Counted from the stretch's first letter, positions 16,395-24,847 are shown. The stretch: 64,000 nucleotides of DNA from Myxococcales bacterium (GCA_022184915.1 JAGTJU010000003.1:310001-374000); one strand, 5' to 3'. Numbers and translations are program-made. Notes: a model not told the origin generated them from the letters alone.

Positions 16395-16927
16395 CCGAAC
16401 CCAACGCCCAACGCCTTCTGCTGGTGGACGACGACGAGACCTTTCGCGAGCGCCTGGCTCGCGCGCTGCGGGCCCGTGGCTTCGACGTCGACACGGCCGA
16501 TGGGCCCGACGTTGCGATGGCCGTGGCCCGTCGGGTGCATCCGCAGGTGGCCATCGTGGACCTGCGTATGCCCAAGGGGTCGGGCTTGGAGCTGGTGGGC
16601 AGCCTGCACGCCCTCGACGCCCAGATGCACATCCTGGTGCTCACCGGTTACGGCAGCATCGCCACCGCCGTCGAGGCGACACGGCTGGGCGCGGCCGGAT
16701 ACCTCGCCAAACCGGCCGATGCCGACGACGTGCTTCGCGCGCTCGCAGATCCAGCGGCCGACAGCGAAGCCGAGGCCAACACACCCAGCCTGGCGCGGGT
16801 CGAGTGGGAACACATCAACCGCGTGCTGGCCGATTGTGAAGGCAACCTCTCTGAAGCGGCGCGGCGGCTCGGCATTCATCGTCGCTCGCTGCAGCGCAAG
16901 CTCCAGAAGTATCCGCCGAGGCGCTAA
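16391..16927 (+). CDS. regA: RegA/PrrA-type response regulator
   Basis: 178 residues. The receiver domain has acidic residues LLVDDDE (13-15), phospho-Asp57 in AIVDLRMP, Thr85 and Lys107. The C-terminus is a short Fis-type HTH (GNLSEAARRLGIHRRSLQRKL), the compact layout of RegA. It regulates energy-metabolism genes in response to redox in proteobacteria; here it is fully coupled to its kinase. Possible targets nearby are the di-haem/MbnP operon and the sulfur permease, but no binding site was identified. Confidence 0.92.
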   Translation: MTEPNAQRLLLVDDDETFRERLARALRARGFDVDTADGPDVAMAVARRVHPQVAIVDLRMPKGSGLELVGSLHALDAQMHILVLTGYGSIATAVEATRLGAAGYLAKPADADDVLRALADPAADSEAEANTPSLARVEWEHINRVLADCEGNLSEAARRLGIHRRSLQRKLQKYPPRR

Positions 16928-16932
16928 AGACC

Positions 16933-17127
16933 TCAGAGCAGTGACTTCGCAGGGTCGCGAGGCTGGGACTTCGCCAGCGCAAGGCACAAGCGGGTCAGCG
17001 CGCTCTGCATTTTGAGTCGGCTCGTAATCGCAGCAGCCGTCATGTCTACGCCTTTCATCACGAAACCTCTTTGCTGCTGCATGGCCGACATGGCCCTGAG
17101 GCGCTCCGTGACGGCCTTGGCGCTCAT
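16933..17127 (-). CDS. small helical partner of a nucleotidyltransferase
   Basis: 64 residues from ATG 17127 (GTG 17136 is possible), starting 1 base after the upstream stop. It has a basic, helix-forming repeat-like sequence: KAVTERLRAMSAMQQQ, then VDMTAAAITSRLKMQSALTRL, that is, two similar helical units. Small proteins like this commonly follow AbiEii/DUF6036-type nucleotidyltransferases in Myxococcota, as I recall; function unknown. It could be the neutralising partner of a toxin-like enzyme. Confidence 0.6.
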   Translation of the reverse strand: MSAKAVTERLRAMSAMQQQRGFVMKGVDMTAAAITSRLKMQSALTRLCLALAKSQPRDPAKSLL

Positions 17128-17128
17128 G

Positions 17129-17584
17129 TCAACCACGACTCACCTCGCTCAGTCTTTGCACATCCGAGACGTCCTGGGGACGGCCGGCGGCAAGCTTGAG
17201 GGAGATCAGCCCTTCCCGCGACACCACCACCACGGTCCCGCCCTCGAAGTCGAGGGTTTGTCGCCCCTCCCAGATTCGCAACAAGGCCCCCTCGGCCAAA
17301 AGCGCATCCAGCATCAGCGGCTGCCCATCTGCAAGGATCTTGGTGAACCGCACGATGGTCACCCCGCTGCCAAACGCGAGAGGTTCCGTTTCGAAGACGA
17401 AGCCAGCGGCCCGGGCGCTCTCGCGCAGAGCGGGCAGAAATGCCTCCGGAATCAGAAGGTCGATGTCCTGAGTTGCCCGCGGAACGCCGTGAACCGCCAG
17501 GGCGATGCCCCCGCAGATGGCGTAGTCGACCTGACGTTGTTGCATCTGTGCCAGCAGCGCACTCAACTCCGCGAACAAGTCCAT
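17129..17584 (-). CDS. minimal nucleotidyltransferase (AbiEii/DUF6036-like)
   Basis: 151 residues from ATG 17584; the frame opens 10 codons earlier. The catalytic motif is intact: YAICGGIALAVHGVPRATQDIDLLI gives GG ... R-x-T-x-DID. The remainder carries FEGGTVVVVSREGLISLKL, typical for this family. Such enzymes transfer nucleotides to tRNA or proteins as toxins in type IV-like systems, or modify drugs. The small downstream gene starts immediately after its stop. Unlike the protein at 5767-6381 its metal-binding Asps are all present. Confidence 0.75.
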   Translation of the reverse strand: MDLFAELSALLAQMQQRQVDYAICGGIALAVHGVPRATQDIDLLIPEAFLPALRESARAAGFVFETEPLAFGSGVTIVRFTKILADGQPLMLDALLAEGALLRIWEGRQTLDFEGGTVVVVSREGLISLKLAAGRPQDVSDVQRLSEVSRG

Positions 17585-17615
17585 CGCGCTAGTGTGGCCT
17601 CCCGAACGAAACACG

Positions 17616-20600
17616 TCACTCCATTTTTGTGGCGTCGACGACCTTGACGGTTAGCGGGGGACCGGCGGCGCGCTGGAATGTCACCGTGATGTCCGCTTTC
17701 GCTTCGGAGAGGCGACGAATGAGGTCGGAGGATCTCCATCCCACCGTCGAGGCACCGTCGACCGCGATCAGTGAAGCCCCCGCCGTGATCCCTGCTCGCG
17801 CGAAGGGGTGACCTTCAGCCACCCAATCGACCATCAGAGGACCGCCCTCCGTGGCGGCCGCGAGAATGCGGCGGTCGAAAACGCGCGGAGGCACCGGCAC
17901 CAGCCGCACCACGCCCACGTCCTTGTCGCCGTTGATGTCAGAGAGCCTGAAGGATTCCACCAGACCTTGGTTGAACTCCTGAATATGCACCTCACAGGAG
18001 TCGCCCCGCTTGGCGATTGACTTCGAGAAACGGCCCTCGGCATCGAGTTTCACCTCCTTCTGGCGCGCCGAAGAGCACGAGAGGACCACCCGCACCTCCG
18101 CATGACTTGCAAGCGGCACGACTTGACCTCGAATCGTCAAAAGAGGGTCGGTGATGATGTGAAGGTCGTCGACCGAGTTCGAGAGATCGACGGACTGGCG
18201 CGCGTGCTGCCCAAGCGCGGACAGCACTTCGGCAACGTAGTGACCCGGGGGCAGGTCGCGACAGGTGAACCGCCCTTGGCCCGACGTGATCTCTTGTGAA
18301 CAGCTCGGGGAGGTTCCTCCGTAGGGATCGGCCGCGGAAGACGAGAAGCTAATGCTGTAGGCGTTCAAAGCCGTACCATCCGGCAGCGTGACGTGGCCGC
18401 GCACGTTCACGCCGTGCTTCAGTGTCACGACGATGTCCCGCGTGTCGACCTCGAAGGGACCCGCACCGGCATCGCCAAATCCAGGCGCCTTCACCCACAG
18501 ACGGTGGCGGCCCTTCACGACCTCCCGGAAGAGAAAGCGTCCGTCTGCGTCGGTGTTCACCACCGTGTCACCCCCATGTCCCTTGCCGTCAGCACCGGTG
18601 ACGCCTGCCGACACGATGGCGCCGGGCACGGCACGCCCCGTCTCATCCTGCACCCTCCCGGAGAGCGTGCCTTCCACCACCTCCTTTTCGAGGCTCACAC
18701 TCACCGTCGCCGCTCGTTTCCCCGTCAGGTCCACCGTCACGCAGTCTTTCCTCGCCCAGCCACAGCGGCTCTGAAATCGGGGGCCTCCTGTTCGGCTGAC
18801 CCGAACGGCGTAAACGTTCTGCCCAAGCGGCCCGAGGCGAAAGCGCCCTTGCGCGTTGGTGGTCGTGGCCCGCGCATCACCGCCCGGAGCCGCGACGGAG
18901 ACGTGAAGGCCCTCGCTGAGCCCCCCGTGCGTTTGCACGATGCCTTCGATGAAGTTGCCAGCCTCGACCCGCACGACGACCTCCTCTTTCAGCTCCTGCG
19001 AAACGTTGACCTCCTGATAGCCCTTGAGGTCACCGTGTTCCGCATGAATGACGAGCACGCCGTGAGGAAACCGGGGAACCCGGAAACGACCGGTGTCATC
19101 GGCGGTCATGACACGGGGCGTACGGGCACGAGAGATGCCTGCCCACACGGGCCACCCAAAGAGCTTGATCCGCGCTCCCGCAAGCGCCTGGCCATCAGGC
19201 CCCTCTACACGCCCCCTGACCGCAAAGGTCGCTGGCAGGGTGAAGGCGTGCGTGGCGTGCTCCTGGTCGAGCGTGACGATCGCCGTCATGCCGTCGCCCT
19301 CCACGGGCTCCTGCAGAGTCACTTGATACTGACCTTGCGTGAGTCCTTCGAAGGCGTAAAAGCCCTTTGCATCCGTCGTGGCTTTCAGTGGCGACGTCTC
19401 GCGCGGGGCAACGGTGAGATTGCCCGTGGGCGTGAGGACCAGGTGAGCACCCTCTGTCGCGCCCCCTTCGTGATCAGTGACGGTTCCGGAGATCGTGGCC
19501 CCGGGTCGGACGTAAATGTCTTTTTGAGCGGGCGCCCCGAACACGACGACCATCGGGCTGTCGGCCGTGCCAACCAGCCGCCCCTTGCGCGCCACGAGCG
19601 TGTAGAGGCCTGGAATGACCGAGGATGTCGAGTAGACGCCGTCTTTTCCCGAGATGACCTCGATCACGTCTTGACGAAAGGGCACATCACTCGAAGGGGA
19701 AAGGGATATGTGAGCGCCTTCGACGGGACGTTGGGTTCCCTCTTCGAGCACCCTTCCCAAGAGCGTCGCCGCTTCCCGCAAAACGATCGTGCGGGTCAGA
19801 TCCCGGTCGATGGCCAGTACTTCCGAAAAGGTTTGATAGCCCGACGCACGCGCCACCACCCGGTAGCTGCCCTCCGGCAGAGCCAGCTCGAACCTGCCCT
19901 TCTCATCCACATCGGTTGCCACGTGCGCGCCGCCCAACCCGAGCTGCGCCGGTGTGTTCGTCAGGGTGGCGGAGACCTTCGCATGCGGAAGGGCAATACC
20001 GTCACCGTCGGCAACCACGCCCGAGAAGGTCCAGGCGGCCTCTTTGACGACCACCATCGTGGGCGGAAGGGTATCCCCGTTTGCAGCACGGAGAGCCGGC
20101 ACGTCGAGATCTTCGAGAGCGCCCACCTTGCGTCCTGCGCGGGCCGTCAGCGTATAGGTCCCCGTGCCCACGCCCGCCAAACGAAAGGCGCCCTGCTCAT
20201 CGGCCGTGGCCGTTTGCGCTTCGTGCGCGGCCCCTTGACTGTCGAAGGCGGCCACCGTCAGCACGAGCGCCGCAGAGGGGACAGCCACGCCTGCTTCATC
20301 GACCACGTGGCCCTCGATGACAGCCCCCACGGGCAAGACCTCGTTCGCATTCCCAAGCGCCTGCAATCCTCCCGGCGCGGAGGAGCGTGCGGCGGCGTGC
20401 GGCGCGGGCTGTGCCTGTCGGGGCGCGCGCGCGACGATGGTGAAGGTAAACACCGCCGCCAGCATCAGCAACAAGGCGACCCAGGTCCGGACCGTGAGTA
20501 TGAAGGCTCCTGCTTTGGCAGCTTCACCTGCGGGCAGGCGACGAAAGGCTTCTGGAAACAAGGCGAACGCCCAGGTTTTGCGAGGCCCGAACCGTTCATC

Positions 20601-21140
20601 CATCTCTGTGCGGATGGCATCCAGCCCATATTTGAGACGCCACCGAATCGTGCCCGCTGACACGCCCCACTCTTTGGCAAGATCCGTGGGACGTTTGTCG
20701 TCGCGAACCGTGGCGAGGAGGGTTGCGCGGTATACCTCGGGCAAGCCCTCGACGAGTTTCATCGCGTGCTGCTCGAGCTCGCGACGCTCCATCGCCTCCG
20801 AAGTCTGCATGGACTCGGTCGCATGCGCGAACCCGGCCCGCGCGGCGGCCTGTTCGCGCTCGTGCTGGCGAAGGCGCGTCCGGGCGGCGCGGGATATCCT
20901 GCGCCGCATGACCGTGGCGTACCAGGCACGGGACAACGCCCGCCCCGGTTGCTCACGAAGCGCGGCCTCGGCAACGTCCTGCGTGAGGTCTTCAGCCAAA
21001 GCCGGATCCCGGACCAGGGCCAGCGCGAGCTGACGCATCCACCGCTGGTGATGCGCGTCATCCATGAGGGGCAATGGCGCATCGTGTGCACCGACTCCAC
21101 GGGGCGCTTGGGGCTTCATCGCGTTCGTCTCGTCGATCAT
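17616..21140 (-). CDS. membrane-anchored sigma factor fused to carboxypeptidase-regulatory-like repeats and a PDZ domain
   Basis: 1174 residues from ATG 21140 (21119 is an alternative; the frame opens at 21233). Residues 28-95 are sigma-70 region 2 (ALVRDPALAEDLTQDV, YATVMRRRISRAART) and 121-180 region 4 (LVEGLPEVYRATLLA, DLAKEWGVSAGTIRWRLK). One transmembrane helix follows at about 218-237. Beyond it lie roughly nine Ig-like CarboxypepD_reg repeats, each with GxVxDxxGxxxxGAxV and DxxGxFxxxxLxxGxYxL phrases. The last 80 residues look like a PDZ domain (ARAGITAGASLIAVDG). So an RNA polymerase sigma factor in the cytoplasm is physically tied to a large periplasmic array. Target genes are unknown and no separate anti-sigma gene is adjacent. 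Confidence 0.88.
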   Translation of the reverse strand: MIDETNAMKPQAPRGVGAHDAPLPLMDDAHHQRWMRQLALALVRDPALAEDLTQDVAEAALREQPGRALSRAWYATVMRRRISRAARTRLRQHEREQAAARAGFAHATESMQTSEAMERRELEQHAMKLVEGLPEVYRATLLATVRDDKRPTDLAKEWGVSAGTIRWRLKYGLDAIRTEMDERFGPRKTWAFALFPEAFRRLPAGEAAKAGAFILTVRTWVALLLMLAAVFTFTIVARAPRQAQPAPHAAARSSAPGGLQALGNANEVLPVGAVIEGHVVDEAGVAVPSAALVLTVAAFDSQGAAHEAQTATADEQGAFRLAGVGTGTYTLTARAGRKVGALEDLDVPALRAANGDTLPPTMVVVKEAAWTFSGVVADGDGIALPHAKVSATLTNTPAQLGLGGAHVATDVDEKGRFELALPEGSYRVVARASGYQTFSEVLAIDRDLTRTIVLREAATLLGRVLEEGTQRPVEGAHISLSPSSDVPFRQDVIEVISGKDGVYSTSSVIPGLYTLVARKGRLVGTADSPMVVVFGAPAQKDIYVRPGATISGTVTDHEGGATEGAHLVLTPTGNLTVAPRETSPLKATTDAKGFYAFEGLTQGQYQVTLQEPVEGDGMTAIVTLDQEHATHAFTLPATFAVRGRVEGPDGQALAGARIKLFGWPVWAGISRARTPRVMTADDTGRFRVPRFPHGVLVIHAEHGDLKGYQEVNVSQELKEEVVVRVEAGNFIEGIVQTHGGLSEGLHVSVAAPGGDARATTTNAQGRFRLGPLGQNVYAVRVSRTGGPRFQSRCGWARKDCVTVDLTGKRAATVSVSLEKEVVEGTLSGRVQDETGRAVPGAIVSAGVTGADGKGHGGDTVVNTDADGRFLFREVVKGRHRLWVKAPGFGDAGAGPFEVDTRDIVVTLKHGVNVRGHVTLPDGTALNAYSISFSSSAADPYGGTSPSCSQEITSGQGRFTCRDLPPGHYVAEVLSALGQHARQSVDLSNSVDDLHIITDPLLTIRGQVVPLASHAEVRVVLSCSSARQKEVKLDAEGRFSKSIAKRGDSCEVHIQEFNQGLVESFRLSDINGDKDVGVVRLVPVPPRVFDRRILAAATEGGPLMVDWVAEGHPFARAGITAGASLIAVDGASTVGWRSSDLIRRLSEAKADITVTFQRAAGPPLTVKVVDATKME

Positions 21141-21265
21141 GAACGAGAAAGCCCGCCGAGCCGCAAACGTTGGAAAAAAACGCGGCCGCTCCACGCCCAA
21201 AATGCGGCCGTCCCTGCCGCGCTGGCTGGCCACCCCTGACCCTGATCATGGTACGATCGAACGTG

Positions 21266-21829
21266 ATGACCGCTTCGCTTACGCGACGCCCCGCGCCTTT
21301 CACCTACCGGGAGTACTGCCTGCTCCCGGAGGACGGCAAACGCCACGAGCTCATCGAGGGAGACTTTTTCGTGACTCCTGCCCCTTCTCCTCGCCATCAG
21401 ACGGTGTCTCGCAGGCTGCAGTACCTGCTCATGCAGGCGCTCGAAGAGCCCGGGCACGCGCAGGTTTTTGACGCGCCCGTCGACCTGCTCCTTCATGACG
21501 AGTCCGTGGTGCAGCCGGACCTCGTGGTCGTGAGCACGGCTCGCACCTCCCTCATCACCGCACGGGGCATCGAAGGCGTTCCCGATCTCGTGGTGGAGAT
21601 CCTCTCCCCCTCGACGGGTGACCGTGACCTTCAGCTCAAGCGGCGCGTGTACGAGCGCTTTGGCATCCCCGAATACTGGGTGGTTGATCCCGTCTCTTGT
21701 TTCGTCACCGTCTGGACCTTGGAGAACGGGCGCTACGAGCAACGCGCCTACCTCGACAGAGCGTCCACCCTGACCTGGCCCGCTTACCCGGCGCTCAGCG
21801 TGGATCTGTCACGGGTGTTTCGTCCCTGA
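21266..21829 (+). CDS. Uma2-family PD-(D/E)XK nuclease-fold protein
   Basis: 187 residues from ATG 21266 (ATG 21248 also possible). Typical Uma2 order: TYREYCLLPEDGKRHELIEGDFF, PSPRHQTVSRRL, VVQPDLVVVS, and VVEILSPSTGDRDLQLKRRVYERFGIPEYWVVDP. The catalytic Asp/Glu and Lys positions (PDLVVV, EILSPS, K) of the restriction-endonuclease-like fold are present. The family is hugely expanded in cyanobacteria and myxobacteria; its function is unknown. Starts divergently from the sigma-fusion gene. Confidence 0.9.
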   Translation: MTASLTRRPAPFTYREYCLLPEDGKRHELIEGDFFVTPAPSPRHQTVSRRLQYLLMQALEEPGHAQVFDAPVDLLLHDESVVQPDLVVVSTARTSLITARGIEGVPDLVVEILSPSTGDRDLQLKRRVYERFGIPEYWVVDPVSCFVTVWTLENGRYEQRAYLDRASTLTWPAYPALSVDLSRVFRP

Positions 21830-21840
21830 GGGCGTTGACC

Positions 21841-22287
21841 CTAGCTCCCTGTTCCCGGTGACCACCCCGCTGGGGGGACGACGTTCACCATCCACGGCAC
21901 GCCGAACTTGTCGATGAGGCTTCCGTAGCCAGGCGACCAGAAGGTCTGTGCAAAGGGCATGACGACTTGTCCCCCCGCGCTGAGCGCTTCGAACCAGCGT
22001 CGTCCCTCATCGAGGTTCTCGGTGTGGAGGGTTACGTCGAACCCGTTCTTCGGCTTGTCGATGTGGGGAGCGAATTCGGGCGGCATGTCCGCGCCCATGA
22101 GCGCTTGGTCGCCAACCTTCAACCAACAGTGCATGAGCCAGTCTTTGTACTCCGCTTTTACGGGCATACCGGGTGGCCCCTCCCCGAAGGGGTGGGCAGC
22201 CGTGATCTCTCCGCCCAGCGTGGCGGCGTAAAACGCGAAGGCTTCTCGGCATTGGCCCTTGAAGCTCAGACTCGTGACGATCTGCAT
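21841..22287 (-). CDS. VOC/glyoxalase-fold protein (PhnB-like)
   Basis: 148 residues from ATG 22287, with GAGGAAGGAGAC as an excellent ribosome-binding site just upstream. SLSFKGQCREAFAFYAATLGGEI, then PVKAEYKDWLMHCWLKVG and FWSPGYGSLIDKFGVPWMVNV, are the marks of the PhnB/3-demethylubiquinone-like VOC family. A cytoplasmic small-molecule binding or metal-dependent enzyme; substrate unknown. Confidence 0.9.
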   Translation of the reverse strand: MQIVTSLSFKGQCREAFAFYAATLGGEITAAHPFGEGPPGMPVKAEYKDWLMHCWLKVGDQALMGADMPPEFAPHIDKPKNGFDVTLHTENLDEGRRWFEALSAGGQVVMPFAQTFWSPGYGSLIDKFGVPWMVNVVPPAGWSPGTGS

Positions 22288-22445
22288 GAGGTCTCCTTCC
22301 TCTCGAGGGGCTGCTGTCTTCAGCCACTCTAGCACCGGGACGACTTCGTATCGTAATTGCAGTTCTGTCATCTCCGAGCAGCTCAACGGAAGTTAGCCGC
22401 ACTGGCCGGAACCCAGACGCCGCTCAGGTGTCAACAGACAGAACC

Positions 22446-22982
22446 ATGCGTAGTCTCTTTGCTCTCCTTGCGCTCGGCGTGCTCGCCGGTTCCAATTCTG
22501 CGATAGCCACGCCGAAAACCCTGGCGCTCGTTCTGGAGCCAGGCCGGGAGTGGTGTCCGGGCGGCGTCACGATCGGGATCATGCTGACGAACAAGTCGCA
22601 CGCCCCCATCTGGCTCGCCATCAATCGGGACGGGGTGAACGGCAAATGGGATGACTTCGGGTACGAGTACTGCCGCCAGGCAGGGCCTAACACAGAATGC
22701 GCTGGGGGTGGTCAAGCAACAGGCTCCCCACACGATCCCCGGCCCGAGGACCTGATCAGTGGCCCAAACGCCCTCGTCCTTGAAGAACAACACCATGCGC
22801 GTTGGCGCATCGACCTCGGAAGAGTGCCACTTCGCGGGGGGGCGGGCGAGTTGACGGTCTCCATCGACATCCTGTCGAGCGATGATCCCCGCTCAGATCG
22901 ACCCCTGATCAACCATCATCTCGAAGCCAAGCTGCACGTCCGCTTGCACCGCTCCGGCAGTTGCTGGCGGGTCGGCGGCTAA
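22446..22982 (+). CDS. secreted protein of unknown function
   Basis: 178 residues from ATG 22446 (GTG 22428 in frame). A signal peptide is clear: MRSLFALLALGVLAGSNSAIA then a mature start TPK. The mature part is beta-rich with Cys at EWCPGG, EYCRQ, TECAGG and a C-terminal SGSCW. The sequence LTNKSHAPIWLAINRDG and ELTVSIDILS suggests an Ig-like fold similar to intracellular-proteinase-inhibitor or BsuPI-type domains, but this is only a guess. Stand-alone gene. Confidence 0.65.
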   Translation: MRSLFALLALGVLAGSNSAIATPKTLALVLEPGREWCPGGVTIGIMLTNKSHAPIWLAINRDGVNGKWDDFGYEYCRQAGPNTECAGGGQATGSPHDPRPEDLISGPNALVLEEQHHARWRIDLGRVPLRGGAGELTVSIDILSSDDPRSDRPLINHHLEAKLHVRLHRSGSCWRVGG

Positions 22983-23127
22983 CTGTTTGTTGCAGCTGCC
23001 GGTGCCGCGTGCGTCACCTTGAACCTAGACATGGCAGCGGTATGCGGGCGACAATGCGGTCTTCGGGCTCAGGTGGGCCACGCAGCTGAACTTTGCACGT
23101 CATACGGATCTGGCTGGGGATGAGGGT

Positions 23128-23155
23128 TTGAGTTGTTGGTGATGTACAGTATACT
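23128..23155 (+). promoter_or_regulatory. sigma-70-like promoter of the toxin-antitoxin operon
   Basis: TTGAGT at 23128-23133 and TATACT at 23150-23155 with a 16-base spacer, 30 bases before the antitoxin start and directly upstream of the inverted repeat. Confidence 0.5.
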
Positions 23156-23159
23156 TTTA

Positions 23160-23181
23160 GACGTACTATCAAACGTACGTC
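23160..23181. promoter_or_regulatory. operator of the toxin-antitoxin operon (7-bp perfect inverted repeat)
   Basis: GACGTAC (23160-23166) and GTACGTC (23175-23181) separated by 8 bases, ending 3 bases before the antitoxin ATG and just past the -10 box. Phd-type antitoxins bind such palindromes with their toxin to repress their own operon. Confidence 0.6.
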
Positions 23182-23184
23182 CAG

Positions 23185-23460
23185 ATGAGCACCAAAGTAC
23201 CTGAAATCATTCCCATCAGCGACCTTCGACAGGATGCGGCTGGCGTCCTCAAAAGGGTCGGCAAGTCGCGCGAACCCATGGTGATAACGCAGCGTGGCCG
23301 TGCGGCAGCCGTGATGCTGAGCATTGAGGAATTCGAGCGAAGCCAGGAAGAGCACGAGATTCTCCGAGCACTCGCCCGTGGCGATCAGGAGATTAGGGCG
23401 GGAAAGGGTTTTGACTTAGATACCGTTCTTGCCGAAGCTGATGGCATCCTCAAGGCTTAA
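23185..23460 (+). CDS. Phd/YefM-family antitoxin
   Basis: 91 residues. N-terminal DNA-binding half: IIPISDLRQDAAGVLKRVGK, then PMVITQRGRAAAVMLSIEEFE, the canonical Phd/YefM fold; the C-terminal half is helical and acidic (ILRALARGDQEI, FDLDTVLAEADGI) and should wrap the toxin. The toxin frame begins 20 bases before its stop. Predicted to autorepress through the repeat at 23160-23181. Confidence 0.92.
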   Translation: MSTKVPEIIPISDLRQDAAGVLKRVGKSREPMVITQRGRAAAVMLSIEEFERSQEEHEILRALARGDQEIRAGKGFDLDTVLAEADGILKA

Positions 23461-23749
23461 GTACGAAGTCCGATTTACGCCATCAGCACGCCGACAGTTT
23501 CTGTCCGCCTTGGCGTTCATCCGTGCGGACAAACCGTCGGCAGCTCTGGCGTTTCGACGAAAGGCCGAGGTTGTGTTGCGCAGGTTGGAACGGTTTCCGC
23601 AGTCGGGTCACCCGCTGAAGGAGTTTCCAGAATTGCCTCACCGAGAAGTTGTCGTTTCGCCGTACCGCTTCTTCTATCGGTTGGTCGACAAGACAGCGTG
23701 GATTGTCTCTGTGTGGCACGGGCATCAGCTGCCACGCGAACCTAAATAG
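23441..23749 (+). CDS. RelE/ParE-family toxin
   Basis: 102 residues from ATG 23441, overlapping the antitoxin by 20 bases (an ATG at 23429 is in frame). ParE-like features: YEVRFTPSARRQFLSALAFI, a helix AALAFRRKAEVVLRRLERFPQSG, and HREVVVSPYRFFYRLVD with WIVSVWHG near the end. Members inhibit translation by mRNA cleavage (RelE) or gyrase (ParE). The arrangement is a classic type II module. Confidence 0.92.
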   Translation: MASSRLKYEVRFTPSARRQFLSALAFIRADKPSAALAFRRKAEVVLRRLERFPQSGHPLKEFPELPHREVVVSPYRFFYRLVDKTAWIVSVWHGHQLPREPK

Positions 23750-23893
23750 AGGTCGGTTAACTCCTGCTCAGGCGAACCGTATAACTCGTCGTTTCAGCAG
23801 TCGGTGCCGCCGTTACGGCGCCGCCTCGAGAGATGGATCTCGAGCTGCTTGATGGCGACAAGCGGGTGCATGTCATCATCGTGCCCCGTCCCT

Positions 23894-24832
23894 TTAACTT
23901 TTCGGCGTCCCACCCCGCGAGGGACGCCGCCGGCGCACCGGCGGCTCGAGAGGCGTCATGGGCGCAACGAGCGCCCTTAGGAGTTGCACGAAAAGCCGCA
24001 CTTTGGCCGGCAAGTGTTGGCGGCTTGGGTACACGACGTGGATGAGTTGCGGCGGTGGTTGCTCCTTGGGAAACAGAACCTCGAGGCGGCCCGCCGCCAC
24101 AGCCTCGCGGCAGATGAGGGACGGCACCTGGGCAATGCCCACGCCCGCCAAGGCCGCATCACACGCAACTTCGAGATCGTTGACGAGCAGTACGGGGGCC
24201 ACTTTCACGTTCTTTCCCAGGATGTTCCAGCTTTCGAAGGGTCTAAACCCAATGAACCGCGCCGCAGAGAGGTTGTGACGTGTCAGACGACCTTGCTGGG
24301 CAAGGTAGGACGGCGAGGCCACACAGTAGGTGTAACCAGAGCCGAGCGAGGTTGCGATGAGAGCGGTGTCGTCCAAGCGGCCCACGCGAATCGCGAGGTG
24401 AAAGCCCTCTTCGATCAGGTTCACGCGCCGATCGGCAAGCATGACCTCGACACGGGCGTTCGGGTAGCGGCCAAGATACGCGGACAGCACCGGCATCAAG
24501 AAGCGACGACCGTAGAGCACCGGCGCAGAGATGCGGAGCCAACCGTTGGGTTCGTCCTCCCGTTCGCGGACCGCCGCGTTGGCCTCGTCGATCTGCGCGG
24601 CAATGGAGGCGCAGCGTTCGAAATACGTGTTACCCACGTCGGTGGGCCGCACACGCCGGGTCGTGCGCTCGAGCAAACGAACGCCCAGGCGGGCTTCGAG
24701 CCGCGCCACCCGTTCGCTGAGGCTCTGCTTGGTGATCCCGCGCAGCTGCGCCGCCCGCGTGAAACTGCCCTCGCGCACGACGTCGGCGAACAGGAGCATG
24801 TCGGTGGGCGCAACGTCATTTGTCAGGCTCAT
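23894..24832 (-). CDS. LysR-family transcriptional regulator
   Basis: 312 residues. Winged HTH at residues 10-65 (MLLFADVVREGSFTRAAQLRG, SLSERVARLEARLGVRLLERTTRRV), then a periplasmic-binding-protein-like effector domain starting GWLRISAPVLYGRR. Closely matches the CrgA-like LTTR subgroup. It is divergent from the pirin gene, with a T-N11-A palindrome in between, so it most likely controls pirin and itself. The co-inducer is unknown. Confidence 0.93.
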   Translation of the reverse strand: MSLTNDVAPTDMLLFADVVREGSFTRAAQLRGITKQSLSERVARLEARLGVRLLERTTRRVRPTDVGNTYFERCASIAAQIDEANAAVREREDEPNGWLRISAPVLYGRRFLMPVLSAYLGRYPNARVEVMLADRRVNLIEEGFHLAIRVGRLDDTALIATSLGSGYTYCVASPSYLAQQGRLTRHNLSAARFIGFRPFESWNILGKNVKVAPVLLVNDLEVACDAALAGVGIAQVPSLICREAVAAGRLEVLFPKEQPPPQLIHVVYPSRQHLPAKVRLFVQLLRALVAPMTPLEPPVRRRRPSRGGTPKS

Positions 24833-24834
24833 CC

Positions 24835-24847
24835 TGACAGTATGTCA
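24835..24847. promoter_or_regulatory. LysR-type operator (T-N11-A palindrome)
   Basis: TGACA-GTA-TGTCA, a perfect 13-base palindrome fitting the LTTR T-N11-A consensus, only 2 bases upstream of the regulator start and 115 bases from the pirin start. Autoregulation is likely. Confidence 0.55.

Noticed and set aside
16216-16839. A 207-codon plus-strand frame across the regB/regA junction
   Set aside because: Out of phase with both genes and Arg/Pro-rich; regB and regA motifs occupy the true frames.
18393-20660. A 755-codon plus-strand frame
   Set aside because: It is opposite the sigma-fusion gene, whose domains and repeats are clear. The frame's protein has no recognisable domain and reads as Arg/His-rich noise.
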